This document shows, piece after piece, positions 26,745 to 35,644 of a stretch of 64,000 nt of DNA (the stretch's first letter is position 1; every line of letters starts with the position of its first letter). The translations under genes were made by a program, and so were the position numbers. The stretch covers positions 2,852,001 to 2,916,000 of the forward strand of contig NZ_CP083582.1 of assembly GCF_020091585.1 (NCBI RefSeq). Reading direction: 5' to 3'. Source of the stretch: Kovacikia minuta CCNUW1. Its GTDB lineage: Bacteria; Cyanobacteriota; Cyanobacteriia; Leptolyngbyales; Leptolyngbyaceae. Under the pieces are notes generated by a model, which saw nothing but the letters and a program-made list of their open reading frames with translations, had not been told where the DNA came from and did no database searches.

Positions 26745-28163
26745 ATGTCGCAGCAGTTTCTCCTGTCGTTCAAAGCAGACGTTTCTCTAATCGAATCAGA
26801 AGCGAAAGGGCACCTTGTTCTGCGATCGCCAAACCATTCTTTGACATTTAAACAAGCGCAATTGGGATTAAAGACTGCGCTTAGGACTCTGGCTGATGGT
26901 GGTGCAACCCTGGCAGAGCTGAACCAAATGATCCAGCAGGACGATGGGGAACTGCCATTACTGAGGTTCTATACCCACCTGCAACGGTTCTCCAACGTCG
27001 GTTGGTTGTGTCATTCAGTTTTAGACGAGGGACGGGCGATCGCGATCGCCATCCCCCTCACATCGGATTATCAGTTTCCCCAGATTGAGATAGCTGTTGA
27101 ATCCAAATACAGACTCTCCCGCTTTGCCTATGGCCATCAAGCCGAAGGGCAACTACTGCTGGAATCGCCCCTATCCCAAACCCAAGTTCAACTATTGGAT
27201 TGGAAAGGAGCAGCCCTATTCAGTCTGTTAGCGACACCTCAGAGTTGTGACCAAGTGGCAAAAGCAATTCCAGGGATTTCCCTAGAGACGGTAAAGCAGT
27301 TTGTCAAATTGCTTTTAGGTGCTCAAATGGTTTCTGAGGTGGGCGAAGAGGGCACGATTCCAGAACAAACCAATCCAGCTCTCGCCCAGTGGGAATTTCA
27401 CGATTTGCTGTTTCATAGCCGCAGCCGCCAGGGGAGACACGCCAATTCGTTTGGGGGAACTTACCGTTTCTCAGGCAAGATTGAACCCCTCCCTGCGGTC
27501 AAATCCCCAGTGTCAGCGGAAGGCATCGAGCTACCTACACCTGACCTGGAAACCCTCAAGACGACAGAAGCTTCTTTTACCCAGGTTTTAGAAACGAGAA
27601 AGTCAATCAGAAAATACGGAGAAATCCCCATTAGCGCCCAGCAACTGGGAGAGTTTCTCTACCGTTGTGCCAGAGTCAAACAACTGCTTCAAACCGAGTA
27701 TGGAGAAATCACCCTCCGTCCCTATCCCAGTGGAGGGGCACTTTATGAACTGGAACTCTATCCCATAGTCAGTAATTGTGCGGGAATCGCTGCGGGTTTA
27801 TACCACTATCAACCCCTAACCCACCAACTGTGCCGCATTTCTAGCAGAACCCAACCTGTAGAATTGCTGCTGGATGATGCTCGGAAAGCAATGGGGCAAC
27901 AAGCAATACCTCAAGTTTTGCTTGTGATTGCAGCTCGGTTTCAACGGCTGACCTGGAAGTATGAATCGATGGCTTATGCACTAATGCTTAAGCATGTTGG
28001 AGTTCTTTACCAGACCATGTACCTGGTAGCAACCGCGATGAAATTGGCTCCCTGTAGTCTTGGATGTGGCAACTCTGATTTATTTACCCAAGCAATAGGA
28101 AATGATTACTACGCCGAAACCTCTGTGGGAGAGTTTGTTTTAGGGAGCCAGCCAAACACCTAG
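26745..28163 (+). CDS. SagB-type azoline dehydrogenase (thiazole/oxazole oxidase)
   Basis: 472-aa FMN-dependent enzyme that oxidises azolines to azoles. Residues about 1-260 contain the N-terminal region, including a winged-helix-like part. The nitroreductase domain is C-terminal: FTQVLETRKSIRKYGEIPIS, LRPYPSGGALYELELYPI, and LVIAARFQRLTWKYESMAYALMLKHVGVLYQTMYLVATAMKLAPCSLG. The ATG at 26745 is chosen over a TTG just before it. It lies about 90 bases past the cyclodehydratase, separated by GGTGTCAGGTGTCAG repeats. Confidence 0.93.
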   Translation: MSQQFLLSFKADVSLIESEAKGHLVLRSPNHSLTFKQAQLGLKTALRTLADGGATLAELNQMIQQDDGELPLLRFYTHLQRFSNVGWLCHSVLDEGRAIAIAIPLTSDYQFPQIEIAVESKYRLSRFAYGHQAEGQLLLESPLSQTQVQLLDWKGAALFSLLATPQSCDQVAKAIPGISLETVKQFVKLLLGAQMVSEVGEEGTIPEQTNPALAQWEFHDLLFHSRSRQGRHANSFGGTYRFSGKIEPLPAVKSPVSAEGIELPTPDLETLKTTEASFTQVLETRKSIRKYGEIPISAQQLGEFLYRCARVKQLLQTEYGEITLRPYPSGGALYELELYPIVSNCAGIAAGLYHYQPLTHQLCRISSRTQPVELLLDDARKAMGQQAIPQVLLVIAARFQRLTWKYESMAYALMLKHVGVLYQTMYLVATAMKLAPCSLGCGNSDLFTQAIGNDYYAETSVGEFVLGSQPNT

Positions 28164-28212
28164 CGCAAACAAATAATTTCTTCAGTAACCCAGATCGGTT
28201 TCCCTGAAACTC

Positions 28213-28998
28213 CTATTGAATTAAGGCATTGACCCATACATTCATTTCAGTCAGTTGGACTGGCCCAAATTGGGTAGACAGGGCAACATCCGTCGCATCC
28301 CGCCCATAGGCGATCGCAATTCGATTACCGCGTGGCTGCTGTTGGGTAGCATCAAAGGTATACCAGCGATTTCCCACAAATGCTTCAAACCAGGCGTGTA
28401 AATCCATTGGGTCTAACTGATAGAGATAGCCAACCACCATCCGGGCTGGAATACTGAGACTGCGACAAAGCGCAATGCCTAAATGGGCAAAATCCCGGCA
28501 AACACCGACTTTTGTCTCAGCCGTATCGATCGCAGAAGTTGATGCATCGCTAGTGCCATAACGGTATTCGATCTGAGACTGAATCCAGCGTCGAATCGCC
28601 TCTACCTGGTCGTAACCGGGGGCCAGATCTGCGGTAATTTTGCTGGCCAGATCACCCAGGCGATCAGACTGACAGTAACGGCTTGGCAGTAGAAACTGAA
28701 GCACGCCATCGGGCAAATCCTGTACAGGAATAAAGGGTGCACCTGGTTGAATATCGATCGCATCCGCTGTCTCAACCCAGGCAGTGGTCCGAATCCGAAA
28801 AGAACCTTGAGGCGTCACCAATCGCTGACACAGGTTGCCATACCCATCGGTATATTCAACCACAGGCACCCCTGGTTCCAGTAAATATTCTTCCCTTAGA
28901 ACCCACTGCCCCAATCCACTTCTGGGTCTCAGCATAAGAATTAGGGGAGTCGGCACACTTGCCTCAAAAGAAATTTCGCACCCAGCATCCAGCCGCAT
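28213..28998 (-). CDS. Transglutaminase-like cysteine protease-fold protein
   Basis: 261-aa protein with the transglutaminase-like triad: Cys in TKVGVCRDFAHLG, His in DLHAWFEAFVG and Asp in WYTFDATQQQ. The N-terminal half is a beta-rich region seen in bacterial members. Bacterial homologues are usually peptidases or amidases of unknown substrate. It is convergent to the RiPP cluster, so membership is doubtful. No signal peptide. Confidence 0.88.
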   Translation of the reverse strand: MRLDAGCEISFEASVPTPLILMLRPRSGLGQWVLREEYLLEPGVPVVEYTDGYGNLCQRLVTPQGSFRIRTTAWVETADAIDIQPGAPFIPVQDLPDGVLQFLLPSRYCQSDRLGDLASKITADLAPGYDQVEAIRRWIQSQIEYRYGTSDASTSAIDTAETKVGVCRDFAHLGIALCRSLSIPARMVVGYLYQLDPMDLHAWFEAFVGNRWYTFDATQQQPRGNRIAIAYGRDATDVALSTQFGPVQLTEMNVWVNALIQ

Positions 28999-29379
28999 GA
29001 TTGAACCTCTGATTAGAAAATAGAGAGTAGGAAATAAGGACTGGGAAACAGGGAGACTTTCCTTATCAATAAATTAATTAGCTTTTGCATTCCTGAACAC
29101 TCTAACAGTACACGAAAGCTTTTATTCGTTGCGATTGAAAGCCTTAAATCGGTTAAGTAACCCCTGGAAAATTGCAAAAGCAGGATAAATTCCATCCCCC
29201 TTTTTTGAGGATTAACCCTGTCATTAACCACCCTTAATTTAGCAAGGGTATGTTTTCGATGGACGCAATATGCGTATATACACGGTCAACGCTCTATACA
29301 AGGCAGTTCGTGTAAAACCCGGAAGGATTTTAGCTGATCCTTAGCAGTTTTTGCCTGATCCTGGAGAAAAAGAGATTCC
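28999..29379. promoter_or_regulatory. Region upstream of phoX with a candidate Pho box
   Basis: 381 bases between divergent genes. At 29211-29240 three TTAAC-like octamers occur in succession: ATTAACCC, ATTAACCA and CTTAATTT, with starts 12 and 10 bases apart. Cyanobacterial Pho boxes are TTAACCT-like octamers repeated every 11 bases, so this is a plausible but imperfect PhoB/SphR site, about 140 bases upstream of the phoX ATG. GGAGAAA precedes the ATG. No gene seen. Confidence 0.45.
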
Positions 29380-31719
29380 ATGTCTAAGCTTACTCGCCGA
29401 CAGATACTTACGTTTTTTGGTAGTAGCATTGCTGCTACTGCCCTGGCTCCTTCCCTAGAGCGCAAGCTCTTTGGCGGTGGCTCTACCATTGCTGAGGCAG
29501 CCCCCCTTTCCTTTACTCCTGTCCGTTTACCCCACCCCCTCCCTATCTACCGCCAGCAGAAAAGCTTTTTGCCAACTGGAATTGGCGTTGGAGAAATCAA
29601 AGCGGCTGCCAATGATGTCCGGCTGAGCCAGTACAACATCCTGGATGATGTCGTGGTGCCACCGGAGTACGAACGTTATCTAATTGTCAGTTGGGGCGAT
29701 CGCGTCTTCCCTAACAAGGACGAATATTTTGGCTACAACTGCGACTATACTGGCTTCGTCGGTAGTGCCAATGATGGCTACCTCTGGGTCAACCACGAAT
29801 ATGTTAGTTTTCCGATTTCCAGATTTGCGCCTGAGGCACCCGAAGATGTCGTAGGTTCTCCCGAAACGGGTCCCCTGGTCATTCCCGGCTTTCCTACAAC
29901 CAAGAACCGTGAACTACTGGGCGAGTTTTTGTACAACATGGGTGGCTCCGTGGTTCGAATCTCCCGTGCCGATCGACGCGGAAAATTTGCTGTCGTCAGT
30001 AGCGATCCCAAAAATCGTCGGATTCATGGACTCTCTGGTCTAAAAATAAATCGTCAACGGTCAGACGGCTATCAATCCGTCACCTCCTGGGGTTCCAAAA
30101 GCTACCAGCAGGGGAATGAAAACTACCTGACAAGCACTGGACCCGCTGCAAACGAGGTCTTTAACCTCAGTTCCGATGGTTTGGGCAAAAAAATTATCGG
30201 CACAGGTTTCAACTGTTCCGGTGGTACCAGTCCCTGGGGCACCATTCTTTCTGCCGAGGAAAACTTCCAGGGGAGTGCCGCTTTCTTTGTCGGTGTAACC
30301 GAAACCGTCAAGCCCGATGGCACCCAAACCGCTTATAGCGAAGGCACAACTGGCACAGAGTTTGGCTTAGTTGGCGAAAAATACGGTTGGATTGTAGAAA
30401 TTGATCCCGCTAATCCCGGTTTCCGCCCCCGTAAGCATACCTGGCTGGGGCGCTTCCGTCACGAAAATATTGCTCTGCGTGTACAAGCAGGTAAAAGACT
30501 CGTTGCTTACATGGGAGACGATCGCCGGGGCGGACACACCTGGAAATTTATCAGCACCAACACGGTGTCAAACCCAAAAAGCAAAAGCAATAGTGCCCTA
30601 TTTGAGAACGGAACGCTTTACGTCGCAAAGTTTAATCCCAACGGTACTGGGCAGTGGATTCCCCTCCGGCTCAATTCCCCCACTAACCCCATTCCTCCCA
30701 GCACCCTTGCTTCTGTAGAACTTGCTGCATTGGGTTCTGCCCAGCGAAATGGACGACTGGTTCTTCCCCGTCGAAATGGCATCGCCGGACAAACGACTGA
30801 TGGCGGTTTCTTTAATGTCGATACCACCAACGAAGCAACTGCATTGCCTGACTACCAGGGTAAAAAATTGTCAGACTTCTACACTTCCCAGGGCGCAATT
30901 CTTTGTGATTGCTACCCGGCTGGCAACTTGGTCGGGGGAACCCCCACAGCTCGTCCAGAAGACATCGAAATTAACCCTCGCAATCAACGGGAAGTCTTCA
31001 TCTCCTATACGGATGGCGCACCTGGAAGCGATGGCTACCCTGACTCCCGCATCTTTGTGGTCGCCAAATATTCTGCCGCTGTAAATGAAACTCAGCAATC
31101 GGGCGGACTCTACAAAATTATTGAGGACAGTGCCGATAGCACCGGCACAACCTTCCGCTGGCAACGATTTGAACAGGGCGGGGAAGCTGGCTCCAAGAGT
31201 GGTGGTGGGTTTGGCAACTTGGATAACCTGGTGTTCGACAACCGGGCAAATGTCTGGGGAGTAACCGATATGTCTACAGGCACTCATAACGGATTCAATA
31301 TAGGCGCGGCTGGCACCCCCAACACCATTGACCATACTGCTACCGGCAACGTCGCTAACCTGACCGGCGTGTTTGGCAACAATTGGCTGTTTTATATCCC
31401 CACCAGTGGGCAACACGCTGGCGAGGTAGTTCCCTTCGCTTACGGCCCCCCCCGATGCGAGATGACAGGTCCGACCTTTGTAGGGAACACCCTGATCATT
31501 TCAGTTCAGCACCCCGGTGAAGATTGCCCATTTAGTCCCAAGGTCACCCTGAGTCGGGAAATTGAAATTTTGAACCTGAACGGTACCCTGTTTAACCAGA
31601 ATCGCTCCGTTCCCAGAGGAAGCAACTGGCCCAGTAATATTGAAGGCAATCCGGATGGTCCACCCAAACCTTCGGTGATTGGCATTCGCCGCAAGGGATC
31701 GAGCGGACAATTTGTTTAA
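29380..31719 (+). CDS. phoX: PhoX-type alkaline phosphatase, Tat-exported
   Basis: 779-aa periplasmic phosphatase of the DUF839 family; it cleaves phosphate from organic esters and normally uses Ca and Fe. The Tat signal is clear: LTRRQILTFFGSSIAATALAP, residues 4-24. The DUF839 region includes GYLWVNHEYVS, WGTILSAEENFQG, YGWIVEIDPANPG, LGRFRHENIALRV, YMGDDRRGGHTWKFI and RPEDIEINP. A strong terminator follows. The possible Pho box upstream fits phosphate control. Confidence 0.93.
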   Translation: MSKLTRRQILTFFGSSIAATALAPSLERKLFGGGSTIAEAAPLSFTPVRLPHPLPIYRQQKSFLPTGIGVGEIKAAANDVRLSQYNILDDVVVPPEYERYLIVSWGDRVFPNKDEYFGYNCDYTGFVGSANDGYLWVNHEYVSFPISRFAPEAPEDVVGSPETGPLVIPGFPTTKNRELLGEFLYNMGGSVVRISRADRRGKFAVVSSDPKNRRIHGLSGLKINRQRSDGYQSVTSWGSKSYQQGNENYLTSTGPAANEVFNLSSDGLGKKIIGTGFNCSGGTSPWGTILSAEENFQGSAAFFVGVTETVKPDGTQTAYSEGTTGTEFGLVGEKYGWIVEIDPANPGFRPRKHTWLGRFRHENIALRVQAGKRLVAYMGDDRRGGHTWKFISTNTVSNPKSKSNSALFENGTLYVAKFNPNGTGQWIPLRLNSPTNPIPPSTLASVELAALGSAQRNGRLVLPRRNGIAGQTTDGGFFNVDTTNEATALPDYQGKKLSDFYTSQGAILCDCYPAGNLVGGTPTARPEDIEINPRNQREVFISYTDGAPGSDGYPDSRIFVVAKYSAAVNETQQSGGLYKIIEDSADSTGTTFRWQRFEQGGEAGSKSGGGFGNLDNLVFDNRANVWGVTDMSTGTHNGFNIGAAGTPNTIDHTATGNVANLTGVFGNNWLFYIPTSGQHAGEVVPFAYGPPRCEMTGPTFVGNTLIISVQHPGEDCPFSPKVTLSREIEILNLNGTLFNQNRSVPRGSNWPSNIEGNPDGPPKPSVIGIRRKGSSGQFV

Positions 31720-31827
31720 GGTTTTGCCAAAATTTTTGAGCGGCTTCCAGCCCCTCAAAACAGTTCCCCCTATCCCTCAATTCCACCCGACAGATTCCGA
31801 ACCATCACTCTAAAATTTGCTGCTGCT

Positions 31828-31882
31828 GCACTCCCACCCGAAGGAATACCCTACCACTTACAAACGGTGGGAGTGCTTTTTT
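31828..31882 (+). terminator. phoX Rho-independent terminator
   Basis: GCACTCCCACC at 31828-31838 pairs perfectly with GGTGGGAGTGC at 31866-31876, followed by TTTTTT. About 110 bases after the phoX stop. Confidence 0.85.
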
Positions 31883-31994
31883 AGCAGTCTGGAGTCTATC
31901 TGGAGTCTATTAAATAATTTAGCTACCTCACGTCACTTGCAATTGGTTACATCGATTTGCTAAGTTTATTAAGCGCTGCAAGTTCACTTGCCTC

Positions 31995-32067
<73 letters not shown>

Positions 32068-32197
32068 TCTAACTAGAATCTCCAAGATTCAGTCAGGGTA
32101 GGAGTTTAAGCCTCTTGCTCTAATCTTTTATGGTCTTTTAGGCGTCAGGAAATAGGAATTCTTAACTATTTCACCTAGTTTGACAATGGAATAACGA

Positions 32198-32228
32198 TTG
32201 TCATCAGGTTGATCGAGCGCGATATAAT
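32198..32228 (+). promoter_or_regulatory. Candidate sigma-70 promoter of the tmRNA
   Basis: TATAAT at 32223-32228 is a perfect -10 box. TTGTCA at 32198-32203 could be the -35 box, with a 19-bp spacer, slightly long. The mature tmRNA begins 15 bases after the -10 box, leaving a short leader for RNase P. Confidence 0.5.
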
Positions 32229-32242
32229 GGAATGGCAAATAT

Positions 32243-32630
32243 GGGGCTGTAACGGTTTCGACGTTTTGGCGAACGTTACCCCGTGATGCAGGTCGAGAGC
32301 GAGCTAACTTTCGTAAATCAATGGCTCAAACAACGTACATGCGAACAACATCGTACCTTTTGCTCGTAAGCAAGCTGCTGTAGCAGTTGCCTAACAACCA
32401 CTAATTGGTTCGAGCGTCCGTCTTCTGACTCCGTTAAGGGAGATGGACCAACCCCCAACGGATGCTCCAGTTAACTGCCTCTGGTCGGTTACTGGCTAAG
32501 ACTTAACCAGAGCATCCCACCGTCCGGGATAAGGGACGGTTCCCGCTTCGAGGGTCAGAGAAGCTAAACCTGTGAATGAACGGTGTACTAATACCCAGGG
32601 CGGACACGGGTTCGACTCCCGTCAGCTCCA
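32243..32630 (+). ncRNA. ssrA: tmRNA (trans-translation RNA)
   Basis: One-piece tmRNA of 388 nt that frees stalled ribosomes and tags the peptide for proteolysis. The 5' end GGGGCTG pairs with the 3' end CAGCTCC, followed by the discriminator A; GGTTCGACTCCC forms the T arm. The tag frame at 32341-32394 reads ANNIVPFARKQAAVAVA then TAA. ANNIV is the normal cyanobacterial start, but the final VAVA differs from the usual AA ending. Pseudoknot-like segments lie between tag and 3' end. The 3' end coincides with the edge of defence-island sequence. Confidence 0.96.
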
Positions 32631-33736
32631 CTTCAGGATATTATTGTCTTTTTTTACTTGTTTGTGACTTGACCTAAATTTTGGACAATTTGTCCATCTT
32701 TTGGTTCCGGAGCTTATTGTCCAAAATTTGACTCCATAAATTTGAATTGCTAAAACTTGCTCTAGCACCCAACGACGAGCATCCATATGGAGTGGTCCCA
32801 AACGGTTCTGCTTGGCTGAGAGAGAGCCATCTTTATTGACTTCTCCATGTTTACGATGGCGATATTGTGGCTTTTTCATTTCCCAATACAGCGGTCTGAG
32901 CTTGTGAAGAGGAGCGAGGTATGCCCACTCTGGTTGAGCAATCAGGCGATCGAGGGCAGCATCCTTCTGTACGAGAGGACAGCCGATACACCCTGTTCTG
33001 GCATTAAGCGGCTCCTCCCCATCACTAACATCCTGCCCGTAAACCCTGGCGATTTCAAAGGTGGGGAATCCAAGCTCTAAATCGGCGTGAAGCAGCCAGT
33101 CCCACACATGGCAGACCCGCCAATGAACGATCGGAGCTAGCGTATCTGCCACAGCCCCCGAAGACGAATGTTGGAACCAGCCCTGACCGCACTCTCCGCC
33201 GTCCTTCGTACAGCTAACGGCAATCCGCTGATCCCTGGCGGCACTCTCCCCAATCCGCACCCCTGTAATCATCAGGAACTTTTCGCCCCGCTCCTGCCGT
33301 AGGGCTTCTAATTCCCGCTCCATGCTCATGACCTTGAGCTTAGGCGTACACCATCGGAAGGTATTGGACGGTGGCGGCACTCCCCGACCCAAGATGTAGA
33401 CAAAATAGCGGTGATCCAATTCTGGCAACACGACGCGGGTTTCAAACCCACGCTTGCGAAGCTCCTTCAAAATCCCCAGTGCTGACGAGTGCAGCGGCGG
33501 TAGCTCTTGGCGAGTGTCGGCGTAAAGGACGGTTAAGCTCTCAGGTTTGGGAACTTGCCCGTTTCGATCAGATGGGCAATCAGGGTGACGGTGGCTGAAG
33601 AGTCCTTACCCCCAGAAAGGGCGATCGCCCAATGTTTGTAGAAGGAGCCATAGTGACGCAACGATTCCACCGATAGCTCAATGCTCTTCGGCAGCGTCAA
33701 TCGATCTTCTTCAAACAGACTTAGCGTTCTTGCCAC
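32622..33736 (-). pseudogene. DndC-like PAPS-reductase-family protein, frameshifted and 3' truncated
   Basis: ATP pyrophosphatase of the DndC type, linked to DNA phosphorothioation. Read from 33736, the N-terminus has the PP-loop IALSGGKDSSATV and ends at LRA*. The next frame then continues YADTRQELPPLHSSALGILKELRKRG and carries RWCTPKLKVM, cysteine-rich CTKDGGECGQGWF and TGCIGCPL. One missing C in a C-run near 33550 explains the shift. After EQVLAIQI the sequence leaves the family and runs into the 3' end of the tmRNA, so the normal C-terminus is lost. Two faults argue for decay, though the first may be an assembly error. Confidence 0.8.
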
Positions 33737-33922
33737 GAATACCCACTACTAATAGCGTTGTTTGCTTACTTTAACAGCTAATTTTCACTGCGCCATCTCT
33801 CTTAGACTTGAATCGTCTACCACTATATCTAGTGGAGTGCCATTCAAAATTAAAATTTTAGCTGTAAATTTTGGTTTTAGTGTGCTAATAGTATAAACGT
33901 ACTGCGATCGCCCAGGTCGGCT

Positions 33923-34693
33923 CTAACTGGCGATATTGGCATCAAATAGGCTCAGGACGTGGGCTAGATGGCGATGCCAGTTTAAGCCGCCCGAATGCAG
34001 CGTCAGAATCAGAAGCGTCAGTGGGAGCTTGCTAGCAATATGGTCAACGCCTGGATTGCACCGCTCCATGTACTCTATCCATGCATCAAAAGCCCACTGC
34101 TGGATTTGGGTATCGTTCTCTTGCAGGTAAGTCGCCCAATCAGGGTGAAGGACGATTGCCGAAGGCAACAGCGAAGCTCCCGCCTGCTGGTCATCTGTAA
34201 AGGTGTAGAGTGGCTTGCGGGTTTCAAACTCGTCTTGGGACAGCCCCAGAATCTTTTGATTGACCTGGGCATCCTTGGCTCCCCGCAATTCCTCTTCAAA
34301 AAAGGGGCGAATCAGACGGAAGGGAACGTAGCGCAGGAGTTCAACGGTTGAGTCGGCAACCCGTCCCTGGATCATGCCCTTGAGATCGGTTGGGCTAACA
34401 TCCCTGACACGGAATAGGGATTTTGGCAGGGCATCGTCCAACTCTTTCAGCTTCTCTGCAATCTGGTCTTGTGCCCCAAACTTAAGTTGGTGAGTGTGGT
34501 GTGCCCTCCAAGCTCTTGCCAGCATCTCCACCACCACGTCTTTGAGCGGAATCGGCGTAGCCGCGTCAAACTGCCGTTGCCGCAGTTCATCCATCAGCCC
34601 CAGGAAGAACAGATATTTGTAGGAGTTTGTCGTGCGATCGAACAATCGACTGAGCGCCTCAATATCGAGGCTTGGAGAAGGAGGCAGCGTCAT
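33923..34693 (-). CDS. Unknown protein, N-terminal part like island HNH endonucleases
   Basis: 256-aa protein. Residues 1-210 (ALSRLFDRTTNSYKYLFFLGLMDELRQR, VVEMLARAWRAHHTHQLKFGAQDQIAEKL, LRYVPFRLIRPFFEEELRG) resemble the N-terminal domain of HNH endonucleases that sit beside DndC-like genes. The C-terminal HNH motif expected after ERCNPG is not present; instead a different tail (LPLTLLILTLHSGGLNWHRHL) ends the frame. It may be a distinct version without HNH or a truncated copy. Its start is 38 bases from the divergent methyltransferase fragment. Confidence 0.55.
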   Translation of the reverse strand: MTLPPSPSLDIEALSRLFDRTTNSYKYLFFLGLMDELRQRQFDAATPIPLKDVVVEMLARAWRAHHTHQLKFGAQDQIAEKLKELDDALPKSLFRVRDVSPTDLKGMIQGRVADSTVELLRYVPFRLIRPFFEEELRGAKDAQVNQKILGLSQDEFETRKPLYTFTDDQQAGASLLPSAIVLHPDWATYLQENDTQIQQWAFDAWIEYMERCNPGVDHIASKLPLTLLILTLHSGGLNWHRHLAHVLSLFDANIAS

Positions 34694-34731
34694 AGTGGTA
34701 TTTTCTTGCGTGAGCTTTTATCCTGAATTCT

Positions 34732-35529
34732 ATGCGACCCTGGGGGAAACGCATGGACACGACACGATTGGGATCAAAGGGCGAGGTCTGCACCACGTCG
34801 CAGGCTCATGTTTTCGTGACTAATTTTGATCAGTTAATTGCCTGTTGCGATCTCGCAGAGATATCTGCTTTAGCAGATCGCAGTCAAACTGGCAAACGCC
34901 TCCCTGATGCCCTTTACGTTCATATCTCTGCCCTCCCTGCCCTAGAGCGATCGCTGCAAGATTACGAGAATCTGGCTCGTCAACATCTGAAAAAGCTGGA
35001 GGGGGCTACCCTCGTCAAGTTCAGCACTGACCAGCCCAGAGTTTCCTACCTGTCCTACCCTGATTTTGATACCGATGCCCATCCTGCTTTGCAATGGAGC
35101 GTTCAGGTTGACCTGGTAACTTCGCAAGTCGGTGTGCGGAACTATAACAGCACGGATAATCCGCCTGTTCTGCACCGGAAGGAAACCTTTGTCACCTCAG
35201 ACTACCCGCTGTACCAACCCTTTGCAGAACTGACGCGGCAGGAAGAGGCTCTGGGGTTACTGAATCAATCGCGGGAGATCGGAACTCGTGAGGGTTGGGC
35301 AAAACGGCTGACCGACTGCGGGATCGAAATTCAGGGTCATGTTCTGGCTTGCCCGACTTCCCGAACTGCGGTTATTAGTCAGCCCAAAATCGATCGCCAT
35401 AAAGCTGCCCTCGTCCGTAACGAGCTTTCTAAGCCTGTGAGGGTTGCGTTGGAAGCAGGACTCTTTCCCCCTGAAACCACCTTCTTTGATTACGGCTATC
35501 AGATGACAATGAGGGTAGCGGATAAGTGA
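34732..35529 (+). pseudogene. DNA-phosphorothioation-associated methyltransferase, N-terminal fragment
   Basis: Residues about 35-180 form a domain (LPDALYVHISALPALERSLQDYE; VKFSTDQPRVSYLSYPDFDTDAHPAL; LTRQEEALGLL) that recurs in the fragment at 38221-39195. Then follows the methyltransferase start (IDRHKAALVRNELSKPVRVALEAGL) up to FFDYG, the beginning of the SAM-binding motif. Homology stops there: the next bases are the left end of IS21, so the rest of motif I is missing. Start codon uncertain (34732 or 34753). Confidence 0.75.
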
Positions 35530-35644
35530 CAGCTACATAGCGGATTTAGAACCCTGCTAAAACCGTGTTGGGTTGTTAGCTATCTGAATCAAAACCAGCA
35601 GTAGAAAAGACACTGGAGGATCACCTCATCAGGGAAAGCCTCTA

